Below are positions 36,576-47,005 of a stretch of 64,000 nucleotides of DNA, in pieces. Under the pieces are notes generated by a model that saw only the letters and a program-made list of their open reading frames with translations, was not told the DNA's origin and searched no databases. The translations under genes were made by a program, and so were the position numbers. Every line of letters begins with the position of its first letter. Positions within the stretch are counted from its first letter, which is position 1. The DNA is from Tubiluchus corallicola (taxonomy: Eukaryota; Priapulida; Priapulimorpha; Priapulimorphida; Tubiluchidae). The DNA lies in NCBI GenBank assembly GCA_030141605.1, contig JAQGDQ010000320.1:186001-250000 (forward strand), written 5' to 3'.

Positions 36576-38118
36576 CTGTGCAGTTGAATCTGATGGAAGT
36601 AAAAAGCTCCTAAATGTGGAACATGAAATTGGGAATAATTACAATAGATGTGCCGACTACGACAACGATCTTGTTTGTGAGAGAAGTGCAATTGCCAAAT
36701 ATATTGATGATCGAATCATACATGAGGAGACTGTCGCTGAAGGAGTTGTTCATTATTTTATACGCCGAACTTTGCAAATAATGAGTATAATAGCGAGTTT
36801 TGCTGGACGAGTGCCCTTCATACCATTAGCTCTCAAACTAGCTGGAGGGAGCGTAGCTTACGGATGTATTTTGGCATACGCCATGTGCGTATCGTTTGGC
36901 GCTTTAGTGTCTTACACTCTTTTTGGCATTGTGGAATCTCAGATGCTGCCCCTATCCCCCGAGGAGCGGTTACTGGTGGAATCTCGCATGAGTGAAAGAG
37001 TGAAGAAATCATTTCTAGTCTTGTCAATTGCATTAGGTTTCTACACACAAATTCCTTTTGCTTACATTGCATACAAGTACAATGAACATTCCGTGCTTAA
37101 TCCAGGCGGAATTCTAATGCCCGTAATGATTTTTGCCATTGATTCATGGGTGGCCGTTTATTCCGCATACATGGGGCTGAAAACTATCAGAGAGACAACC
37201 TTAATACGTTCAAATCAGCGCAGATTGCACGGCATTAGACAAAAAATTTGTTCTCTGGTTGAAGCGAATGTAAAACTTCTTCCGATTGTTAACAAAGAAG
37301 TAAAGATTCAGTTTCTTCAATCTTTTCAGTCACTCAAAAGTACCGGAAATTGCTCATATCGTGTTGAAAATTTGTGTATACTATTTATGCGCAAACTGTC
37401 TGATGACAGTAGTGACTCACCACCATATATCAAGCACTTGGCAAGAATAGTGAACATTTATGGTTATTTATGCGCCATTGTCAATATTTCAATTCTTGCT
37501 TACATTGCGTATCTGGGAAGTGAAGAATTAACTAGCTACAAAGCTTTATCAGTTACAGTTGCAAGTGTGTATGCTGGGGCAGCGTTATACCTAAACCTCA
37601 CAGCTATTCCGAAGACGGCCGTCAGACTGTTTTATCTGTTTGCTGACTTGCTCACCTGTAATTATAAATTGACACTCGCAGATCAGTATACTCCAGTTTT
37701 ATCATTTTTTCTGAAGGTAATTGCTTTGGTGACTATTGCTTTATCATACGCAGCTCCTGTCCAGGTTGGCAGGGATTATTTTGGTTTCAAGAGAGTTTTG
37801 GAAATGTTTGTAATTGTCACAAGAACGTCTGGTACAATCCTTCTTAAGTTAATGCCAATGATGTCAGCTACAGATCACATACTTAAATATAAAGTCCAAA
37901 AGACGGGAACAGATGAAGAAATACGTATTGTAAACCTGCATATAGAGATGGAAAAATTTGCTAAAATAGTCAGTTCTTGCCCTCTCAGTGAAGTGGCACT
38001 TTTCCTGAAGGCACTTCCCAGATTAGCTACAGATTATCTTTGTGAAGATAGCCTAGATTGTTATATTGAAGAATGTTGTGAAAGTGAATGCCTAATCAAG
38101 AAGGACAGACTAGACTGA
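36576..38118 (+). CDS. Unrecognised eight-span membrane protein, gene 1 (main exon)
   Basis: One exon carries 513 complete codons plus stop, entered through the acceptor CTCCATTTTTCAG at 36575. With the candidate exon at 34017 the protein is 523 aa. I do not recognise the family. Hydrophobic segments, numbered on that model, lie near 74-99, 105-129, 154-177, 187-210, 301-323, 333-354, 383-405 and 415-440, arranged as two groups of four around a polar ~90-residue linker. The groups may be an internal repeat: PFAYIAY in the first and ILAYIAY in the second. Conserved with the paralogue at 43065 are RVPFIPL/RIPFIPL, GFxTQIPFAYIAY, NPGGILMP, YSAYMGLK, TAIPK and DYFGF. There is no signal peptide. 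The frame also runs upstream of the acceptor to 36499, but this part has no counterpart in the paralogue. A possible AATAAA is at 38129. Transporter, channel or scaffold are all guesses. Confidence 0.85.
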
Positions 38119-38163
38119 TTATGGAAGAAATAAAAGTGATGAACTTCACAGAGAGTGAAATTT

Positions 38164-38430
38164 AAGTGATGGAAAGTTGGTACACGAGAGCACAAGACGA
38201 TATGTTATAGTTTCACCTAGAAAAGTAGTTTGATTAGAATGATTAGAGTGAAATTTTCAAGTGATGGAAAGTTGGTACACGAGAGCACAAGAGGATATGT
38301 TATAGTTTCACCTAGTAAAGTAGTTTGATTAGAATGATTAGAGTGAAATTTTCAAGTGATGGAAAGTTGGTACACGAGAGCACAAGAGGATATGTTATAG
38401 TTTCACCTAGTAAAGTAGTTTGATTAGAAT
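38164..38430. repeat. 95-bp tandem repeat, 2.8 copies
   Basis: AAGTGATGGAAAGTTGGTAC recurs at 38164, 38259 and 38354, a 95-bp period with almost no divergence. It begins 45 bp after the stop of gene 1, so it would lie in the 3' UTR if the AATAAA at 38129 is not used. Confidence 0.95.
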
Positions 38431-38600
38431 GAAGAATAGGTAAGCTAAGAATGGAAATGATGTCACTGATTTTATGCTGCGATTACTATTAACTAATTTG
38501 TTAATAATTGTAGTTGATCAATTTTGCAACCTGTAGAAATGAACCAAATGCCTGTGATAAAATAGAACTGCTAGATTGCACATGTTTCCTTGTGACAAAC

Positions 38601-39036
38601 CAGGGGCGTCGCCAAGGTTAGTGCCACCCGCCGATACAGTACTCATGTTGTCATCCGTGCATACTGTATCGTACAAAATTCTTTAGTAGTATCTTATGTA
38701 TGTAGTTAGCACTTGTTACATGGAGAATATGAGAAACATCATCTAGACAACATCATTTTGTTTTCTGTCCTACTGAGTTAAAGTGCTAAGAACACTGCAT
38801 TAACAATAGTACATTGATAATATTTATTTTAAAATGAAACTATTAATATTTATAATTTTCTTATACGAGGTATTTACACATTGAAGCAACACTTTTAGGA
38901 AGGAATTCTTTTATGCAGGAAATCTATAATGTTGTTTAGCTTTTAGCTTACCCCCTCTAAAAACACATTAATGGCGTCACCTCCAGGATGGTGTCACCCG
39001 GTGTGGTTTGCACCCCCTCTAGTAGCGATGCCACTG
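38601..39036. mobile_element. hAT MITE, family E
   Basis: The left end is CAGGGGCGTCGCCA; the right end, reverse-complemented, is CAGTGGCATCGCTA, matching at 11 of 14 positions. The flanking octamers TGACAAAC and TGAGGAAC match at 6 of 8. It is an aged hAT-type copy between the two membrane-protein genes. Confidence 0.7.
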
Positions 39037-40110
39037 TGAGGAACAAAAAAGCAAAAGAAGTGATTCGCACTGATGTTTTCTCTTCTTTTTTTATTGGTAA
39101 ACAGTCATTCTTGTTGTGTTTTTGGCAGACTGCAGTAAATTTTCATATTTCGGAATGCATAAGTAGAGCTTGTTTGATTTGCTGTATGAAATATGACTGC
39201 CAAAAACAGTCACTCATGCAAAAAGGTGTCAGTATTATAGCTTCATATACAGGACCAGCTCCCCTCTCATTTTTTGTAAGCAAAATTTTAGCTTAAGCCA
39301 ATTTTTAGCCATAGTTGTCTTACATTAGTATTGTTCACTGAATGTAGATTAGGGTACTTAGCTGCGTAGTTTAATGTAAATTTTTTCTAATTTTTTTCTG
39401 CGTGTGCTACTCGGGCAAAATCAGTTCTTGGAACTGGTTTTACGTCAACTGCTTTCTTGCATTGTTGCATTCTTAGAAATTCATTTCTGTGAAGGGTGTA
39501 GTAACAGACGCATGACTGGGTAATTACAGGTCAGGTCCTGCACTGTCATTCAACCTAAATTTTTTCTCACAAGCAGTTGTTAGCTGCTTGATTGCCGTTA
39601 GAAGTTTCACAGAGTGATGAATAGTGAGTTGTTGTGTTATGTAAAATAACTACATGCCTGTGAGGGCGTGTTTATTGTGTTAATTATGCATGTGCAATTG
39701 TAGTGTATTGGTAAGTGACTTAATAATGTTTTACTTGTAAGATTTGCCAAAATAACCCAAAGCTGTAATATGAATATACATGTAATTGTTAATGTCAGGA
39801 AGATTAATAAAAAATTTTATTAAACGAATGCTGCCTTTAAAAAATATAGATGTGCCTATTGTTAACTGTCATTTAGATTGTATAGTTACTTGTGCTAATG
39901 AATCACATGATTGCCTAATTACTGGCAATTAAATTTACATTAGAAAAATAATTTAAAATTGAAGGTAAAAGGACAAGAACAACATCCTTTACTTACATAA
40001 AGCTGAAAAAATTTGTTAGAAATTTTGTATCATCTGCATACGGTCTTATTGTGCAAAAAGCTCGTATTAGCAGTAATGCTGTATAAAACATGTAAATTTA
40101 AACTGCTGTG
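39037..40110. other. Intergenic stretch, nothing recognised
   Basis: AT-rich sequence between the family E MITE and the candidate first exon of membrane-protein gene 2. It presumably includes the promoter of that gene. I see no gene, tandem array or TIR pair. Confidence 0.4.
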
Positions 40111-40138
40111 ATGGCAATTAGGTGCAGCTATTATAATG
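40111..40138 (+). CDS. Candidate first coding exon of membrane-protein gene 2
   Basis: ATG at 40111 opens MAIRCSYYN and one further G before a consensus donor, ATG|GTAAGT. The leftover G combines with GT at 41464 to make Gly, so the frame continues as NGCKMQQQ. The exon size and Asn-Gly end resemble the candidate exon at 34017 of the paralogue. The evidence is splice signal and phase only. Confidence 0.4.
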
Positions 40139-41147
40139 GTAAGTCACTTGAAACAAGTTTAAATGAAATTTAGCTTGCGTACAGATCGAAAAATTAATCA
40201 GAGTATTCATAGCACACACTTTACTAACAAAGCAAAAGTGTAGATTACTTTAACTTGTCAGTAAAATATATGTATGTATATTATACATTTATTTTGGTTG
40301 GTTAATAAGTGATGTTTTTCTCAGCTGGTGCTAACCTTTTAAGAATTTTGTTTTTCAGTTACATACATCTTTCAAACAGCCAGTAACATTTCGAATGCTA
40401 CGTAATATAACATTGCATAGACATGTTGCATTGAAAATTCATGTTGTTCATCTTTAATGGTCAATAAACCTGTAGCATACCTGCTATACCAGTACTTACT
40501 GAAATAGTTTCCATTTATGACTTTACCAGGTGATTATAGTGGCAGTGCTTTTTGTAAGTTGCTGAAAAATACAACCATTTTGTAAACCTCGTGCAGTTGA
40601 ATTATACTTACTTCACGATTTAAGGGAAAGTGGTAAAACGTTTAACAAAAATTGGGAGCGCATATGGCAAAAGAGCCATTACCAGTGCACTTGCACGAAG
40701 GCTTGCTATATGCACGCGATGTTTCATTCGAAAATGCATTTGTTTTCTAGGATGTGGAATGCCACGTCGTAACATGATCTTATGGATTTAATACGATCCT
40801 TCATTCAGTAGCCTAGTATTATTTCGATTATAATCTTTTTGATATTGAAATGAATAAAATCTTTTGATGTGACGGTGCCAAACTGAATGTGATATGTGTC
40901 TACAATAATAGCAATCTATTAATGCAGCTATTATTATTAGCTACCTGATATATATATATATATATACATGTGTGTGTGAAGGATTTTAGGTTATTTTATT
41001 ACTTCAGTGTTCTCTCATTCTGTAAACCCCCCTATACTGTCCTTTTCAAGTGCATGATGTATGTCCTGACTTGGCTTCTTTCTGTCATGCTCTACTGACA
41101 GAGCTAGCTTACCTGGCAAGTTGGCAGTCTGTTCTTGGCTAAGAGAG

Positions 41148-41174
41148 TTGTTGTTGTTGTTGTTGTTGTTGTTT
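41148..41174. repeat. (TTG)n microsatellite, 9 units
   Basis: Uninterrupted TTG repeats in the first putative intron of membrane-protein gene 2. Confidence 0.95.
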
Positions 41175-41463
41175 GTCTCAGTTAAACCATTTATTTGTCA
41201 AGAACAGTAGAGCCATGGTGTAAGTTTATTTTGATTGTTCAGTCTGACTTTATTATTAATTTCCTTGTTCTTTTTGGGCTCAAATTAGGTTGTTATATTT
41301 TGTTATGATTTTTTACAGATAAAAGGTAATAAAGCTACTCAAACATGAATTTTTTGACTTAGGGCATCATGAAGTAGTAGTCTCTCACAATATATATATA
41401 TTACCTTTATACAGTGTATTATGTATTTATGTTCAAAACTCTGATTCTGTAAAATGTCTGCAG

Positions 41464-41569
41464 GTTGCAAAATGCAACAGCAGATTGAAGTGAACATTAT
41501 AAGAGAACACAAACAGACAGACCTGCTGCAAAATAAAACAAATGAAGGTGAAGAAAAAGAAAATCAAAG
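41464..41569 (+). CDS. Candidate second exon of membrane-protein gene 2
   Basis: Acceptor TCTGCAG at 41463 and donor AAAG|GTAAGA at 41569/41570 bound a stretch open in one frame only: CKMQQQIEVNIIREHKQ, then a polar Glu/Lys/Asn-rich tail ending EEKENQ. It enters in phase 1 and leaves in phase 2, matching the exons on both sides. The ATG at 41472 could be the true start if the exon at 40111 is wrong; the protein would then be 526 aa. No counterpart was found in gene 1. Confidence 0.55.
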
Positions 41570-41899
41570 GTAAGATGATGCATTCTCGGATTTTGTTAGT
41601 CTTACTCGGAATAAACAGTTACGGATTGCAAATCATTGTACTGTACTATAGTTGCCGCTGAAAAAAATCATTAGAAAAGAAATTTAACTGAGAGAAATGC
41701 ACGCACCGGATAAGCTTTAAAACTAATATGCACAATTCAGTCTTTTATATAACTTTTTGCAACAAATATAAAAATATTTTTTTCTGTACAAATATACTGA
41801 TTTTTGAGTACATAAAGGATTGTGATACCACAGTCAATGTAGCAAATTTTCTGCTTCATCGGCAAATTGGCAAGAACTTTGAGTTAAACAGTGATATTT

Positions 41900-41967
41900 A
41901 GGGCCTATTTCAGCCTAAGCGAGGCTCGGGGAAGTATCCCCACTCCCCCCCCTTGAAATAGGCCCTG
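41900..41967. mobile_element. 68-bp miniature hairpin element with 9-bp flanking duplication
   Basis: The ends AGGGCCTATTTCA and TGAAATAGGCCCT are perfect 13-bp inverted repeats. GTGATATTT occurs directly on both sides (41891-41899 and 41968-41976). The core is C/G-rich, including CTCCCCCCCC. It is a very small MITE, probably hAT-derived since 8 of the 9 duplicated bases would fit that class. Confidence 0.85.
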
Positions 41968-42623
41968 GTGATATTTGGGAAGCATCACAGTTGTAGGAGA
42001 AGCTACCGCCTGATACTTTTACATTACTTGGTTGCTATCATGCACTTCTTAATTAAACTGAAACAGTTACGTTTATAGTACCTAATTTTAACCTCTTTCG
42101 CATCTACAGTCACTTGTACATTCCGATTCCTGAATCCATCTCTGATAGTTTTCAAAACTCTTATCTGTTTGTGTTCTCTTGTTATAAGCTGCAAAGTATA
42201 TAACAATACCAATGCATCATGAACTTTTATCATTATCCTTTGCGCACCTTCTTCGGGAAGTGGTTTCCGAATACGTTTCCGTCAGATTGTACGGATAATC
42301 TTGTGCATTTGAAGAGGGGAACTGCATTAGGGACTTCAATGTAGTAGATTTTCAAGCGGGTTATTAAATCTGTTAGGTTGAATTCCCATATCCGATTATT
42401 AACAATCGTTGTATATTTGGCTTGTATTTTCTTACCTCAAATCATACTCTAGACTCTGTGTCTTATGGTTTTAATGTCGGCAGACTTGCAAAACCACCAA
42501 GTGAAAAACCACATAGACTAATGGCTATGAGCCGTATTAAGAAACTTCTACTATTAAGCTTTAATGCTGCAAAATCCAGCGATGGTATAACTTTATTTCT
42601 GTTAGAAAATGATTAGTGCCACG

Positions 42624-42975
42624 TAGCGTTGACATTCTCCACCAAAAAGCCGAATTCGAATCAAATCAAATTTGTGATTCTCAAACTCTAATCAAGCCAA
42701 ATTTCAGAATTACTAAAAACAAGCAGCCTCACAAGGATCATGCATATTACTTGATTATTTTCTGCTTTAAAAACACTAATAGCAAGTTTAAAAATTGTGC
42801 ACAGAAATCTCAGTTAAATCTTCATGATTGCGTGATGTTTCAAACGTTTCAATGATAAAAAACATATGCAGTTTGAAGTGCTGAACACTTCGATTCTATA
42901 AATTTAGGATCCAATCAAATTTCAACTAAAAAAACTCGTTTGAATCAAATTCGATGTATTCGTTGCTCACCCCTA
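42624..42975. mobile_element. hAT MITE, family B, decayed copy
   Basis: The right end GCTCACCCCTA is intact and the left end TAGCGTTGACATTC is eroded. The body aligns along its length with 14670-15004 and 45571-45952 (for example GGATCATGCATATTACTTGA against AGATCATGCATATCACTAGA). The flanks GTGCCACG/TTGCAACG match at 6 of 8. It ends 89 bp before the main exon of membrane-protein gene 2 and supplies the false upstream extension of that reading frame. Confidence 0.85.
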
Positions 42976-43064
42976 TTGCAACGTGATAAGTCCTTAATAG
43001 GAGGTTCATCTTCACATTTAGTGGAAAAGTCATCAATTAAAACTGCATATTTTTTACTTCTTAG

Positions 43065-44547
43065 AAATGTAGAAGCTGACCAGCTGCTGGATTTAACTGT
43101 GGACTGCCAGAGTGCTATAGCCATGTACACGGAGAAAAGAATTATTCGAGAAATTCCGGCTTCAGAAGGCACAGCGCACAAGACACTTCGCAGAATATTG
43201 GAATCACTGAGCATAATTGCTGCATGTTCGGTTAGAATTCCATTTATACCACTAGGACTCCGACTAGGTGGTGACAATAAGATATATGCGTGGACGTTGG
43301 TGTGGGCGATGAGTGCATCAATGGGCTGCCTGACAGCTTACGCTTTATTTCGCATCGTAGATGCTCAAATGATGCCTCTCTCTCGTGAAGAGAAAATACT
43401 GACCGAATCACGTATGAGCGGAAAAGTAAAGAAGAGCTTTTTGGCTACTTCGATTTTGCTGGGATTTTCAACACAGATTCCATTCGCATACATTGCATAC
43501 GAGTATAATCAAAATTCGAAGTTTAATCCGGGTGGTATTTTGATGCCCACATGGATCTTTGTCATAGAATCTTGGATACCCACTTACTCTGCATACATGG
43601 GACTGAAAACTCTCAGGGAGAATACTCGCTCGACTTTATACGAGAAAAAGTTAGCTGACATTGTGGAGAAAATGAGAGACTTAATAAAAATGAACAGAGT
43701 GCTGCTTACTGTTGCAAACAAAGAAACGAAGATAAGAATTGTGAGTTCGTTAGAAAAGATTAGAGGAATTAACAACTGCTCAAAGCGACTGCACCGATTA
43801 TATGATCTACTAACTCAGCGAATGTCTTCCAAAAATTTGGATCCATCTATCAAGGAAACTAAATGCCGATATTTGGGATGGGTAGTGAGACTTTATGGTT
43901 ATATGTGTGCCATTGTCAATATTGCTACCCTTGCATACATTGCATACCGCGGTGCAGAGCAGTTAACCGGCCATAAAAGTGCAGCAATAATTCTGACGGT
44001 TCTGTATTCCGTAACAGCACTATACCTAAATTTCACTGCCATTCCCAAAATGGCGGTCAGCTTATTTTACTTAATTGCAGATCTCGTCACTTTTAAATAC
44101 AGGCCAACACTGTCTGATAAGTGTACTCCAATATTATCGATCTCTTTTAAGATTTTAGCACTCGTAACAGCTGCGTTATCGTATGCTTCTCCCATTCAGT
44201 TAAGCAAAGACTATTTTGGCTTTAACATAATGCTAGAATTATTTGTAAGTATCATGAGAACAAGTGCCGTAACCTTTCTTGTATTGATGCCGATGTTGTC
44301 AATCACTGATAAATTGCTCAAGTACAAAGTGCAAAAAATGGGGACAGAAGAGGAAAAGCAGATCGTTAGATTAGACTTAGAAATGGAGAATCTTTTGGCA
44401 ATTCTCCGCTCCAGCCCTGCAACCGAGATTGCCCTTTTCTTGATGGCTCTTCCTATTGAAGTTGTTGAACAACTTATAAGCGATTCAGAAATAACAGTGG
44501 CAAATCTTGAGAGCTATGTAAAAGAAAATAACAAAAGATATTTGTGA
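43065..44547 (+). CDS. Unrecognised eight-span membrane protein, gene 2 (main exon)
   Basis: Tandem paralogue of 36576-38118. The exon starts after the acceptor TTTTTACTTCTTAG at 43064, with 493 complete codons plus stop. With exons 40111-40138 and 41464-41569 the model gives 538 aa. It shares long, nearly colinear similarity with gene 1: AEG, RxPFIPL, QMxPLSxEE, SRMSxxVKKSFL, TQIPFAYIAY, NPGGILMP, SAYMGLK, YxCAIVNI, LTAIPK/FTAIPK, SYAxPxQ, DYFGF, LKYKVQKxGTxEE. Similarity starts only after the acceptor, which supports that boundary, although the frame is open back to 42940 through a hAT MITE. There are eight hydrophobic segments in two groups of four and a soluble C-terminal ~80 residues. 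I do not know the function. Purifying constraint on both copies looks likely, since neither has a stop or frameshift. Confidence 0.85.
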
Positions 44548-45570
44548 GGCGTCTTAGTGCTTTTAAAATAACGTTGATTGAATCCTAAATTTCAGTATAA
44601 AAGAATAATGCAAGACAAATTGTTTTCCAGTTAACAAATATTTAAATGGTAAAAACGGAAAATTCGATCTTGGCGCAGCAACTTTTAAAAAAACTGAACC
44701 AAGTTTTGTTGATTTACATTCTGTACAAGTAGATAAATTATTTTTCTGTCATAATAGATAATAGATTATGTAGATAATTATTTTTCAACTGAGATCATGA
44801 GTCTGTGATATCACTGCAGTTTTTTTTGCTTTTTGACATAAAATCGTTAAATACGAAGAATTCTCATATCTACTAACCAAATCATTTTAACAAGTAGTAG
44901 CCGACTTTATTTTTAAAAATTTTTGCAATGTATATGACCCAATAATTTGTTGATCCTGTTTAAGCAACAAGCTAGTGTTCAGCAGTTTCAGGTGATGATT
45001 TTTATATATCCGCTATTCCAATAGTTGTAGGGAAATGAAACTAAAAATTCAGTTTTGCAAAGCTCAACCTAAGCAAAGTTCAAAGAAACACCGATAATGA
45101 CTTTAGTCACCATATTATAGCAGTTGTCAGAGCACAAAATTCTTTGGGGAAGATAAAGTCGTATGTGTTATTATATCACTACATGATTTACTGTAAGAAA
45201 ATCATCACTTGAAACTGTTGAACTCTACCAGTTATTTAAACAAGAAGATCAACAAATTATTGAGTGGGAGATTTATGAATTAGTTGTATTCTTCAATTAC
45301 TGCGCTTGCTCAGCCACAATTGTGTTTGGTTACGAGATTATTATTGTTATTATTATTATTATTATTGGTGCTATTTTCTCATGTTTGCTCAATTTAATTT
45401 TGTACTTAAATGCTTAACATTTTAACCATCATATTTAACATGTTTATAGTTATGGTTATACACACGCTTGCATAATTTTTTATATGCGCACAATTTACAG
45501 AAATATATTTTTTGAAAATAGTTTACTTATATTATAACCTAAATATCGTTACTTAGCTCTACATAATCAG
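44548..45570. other. Intergenic stretch, nothing recognised
   Basis: AT-rich sequence after membrane-protein gene 2, with a (TTA)n run near 45340-45366. I did not find a clear AATAAA close to the stop codon. Confidence 0.4.
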
Positions 45571-45952
45571 TAGGGGTGAGCATTCTTTAGCAGAAAGCGA
45601 ATTCGAATCGAATTGAACTTCAGTGTTTCGAATTCGAACCGAATTCGAATTGAGATCGAAAGATTTTCGAACCACCAGCAAAAATTAGTCTTACAAAGAT
45701 CATGCATATCACTAGATTTTGTTCTACAATAAAACGACTAGTAATTTCTTTAAAATTGCGTGCAGAAATCACAGCTAAATTACGCTAATTGCATGTTGTT
45801 TCAATCGTTTTAGTGATAAAGAACATGTGTGATTGAAGTGCTGAATTATTCGAATCTATAGTTTTGGATTCGAATCGAGTTCGAACTAAAAAACTCGTTC
45901 GAATCGAATTCGAGCGTTTGAATTCGATTCGAACGTTCGATGCTCACCCCTA
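45571..45952. mobile_element. hAT MITE, family B, copy 3
   Basis: TAGGGGTGAGCATTC and GATGCTCACCCCTA ends, with flanks ATAATCAG/CTAATCAG matching at 7 of 8. Internal GAATTCGAATCGAAT-type repeats near both ends extend the inverted repeats. Confidence 0.92.
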
Positions 45953-46821
45953 CTAATCAGACATAATGAATATATTTTTTAAAATTGTCTTAAATACTAG
46001 TATTCTAATCTAACCTCAAGTAATTAAACCTTAAATAAACATCATTAATTTAGCGATTTCTTTTTAATTAGAAACTAGCTGCAGTGACTCTCTTACACTG
46101 CAATCATTACGACTGCTGCTTTTGTTTCGTTTTGGCAGCTTGCGAATAATTTAAACCTGATTGTATGAGTTTTGCCCTTTAAATAAACTAAAGTGAAACC
46201 TTCATTTAGACTTCTTGAACCACCTGGCAAGAGTTGACATTGTTCTTTCAAGATAGCTAGGCGTGTGTATGACGCCATGTGTGGGCCTGCTTTTGATGTC
46301 AATAAAGTGATTGCAATCATTGATGCAGCTATAATTTAGATAATTTAATCAATTCAAATGTCACAGATAAACAGCAAAAGTGGCTGACATCTCAAAACCA
46401 TAATATTCATAATTTAAAAATCTACAGAACCATTAAATGCTGACGGTAATTCGTACTTTAAAGTGGAAAATTGCAGAACTAAAGTTGCTAAAGTAATTGA
46501 CAAGCATGCAAAAATGCTCAACAGAAATTGAAAGCCAAAAGAAATGCGATAGTCAAGTAATGAAATAATTTTTGGAATCTTCTTGTGAACAATAACTATA
46601 CATTAATTAATACTTTTAGTACGTAACATATTACACCATGTAAGCAAAGCTAAAATTGTAATTACAAATATACATGTACCAGTATTTAGATATATAAGCT
46701 CTTTGTCAGAATAGTGAAACACAAAGTGAGTTATTCAAAAAATTCACAAGCATTAGTAATGCATCTTTACTTAAATTAGATTGCCTCATGTCAACACATT
46801 CATTTTGTATTAAATTAAATC

Positions 46822-46862
<41 letters not shown>

Positions 46863-46907
46863 TTATATGTAATTGCAAGAAACTAATTAATTTTATATTC
46901 AGTTTGA
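45953..46907. other. Intergenic stretch with an (AT)n microsatellite
   Basis: AT-rich sequence with a pure (AT)n run at about 46828-46858. No gene recognised. Confidence 0.5.
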
Positions 46908-46913
46908 TTTATT
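46908..46913 (-). terminator. Likely polyadenylation signal of the recombinase-like gene
   Basis: TTTATT on the plus strand is AATAAA on the minus strand, about 95 bp past the TAA at 47006-47008. Position and sequence suit a poly(A) signal. Confidence 0.5.
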
Positions 46914-47005
46914 GTACCTGGCATAATAGTAAGCTTAAGAAAACTATGAATAAGGAACTAAGAGGAACAGTTACTTGAGACAATTTTTTGGTGTTCTTGT
47001 TACAA

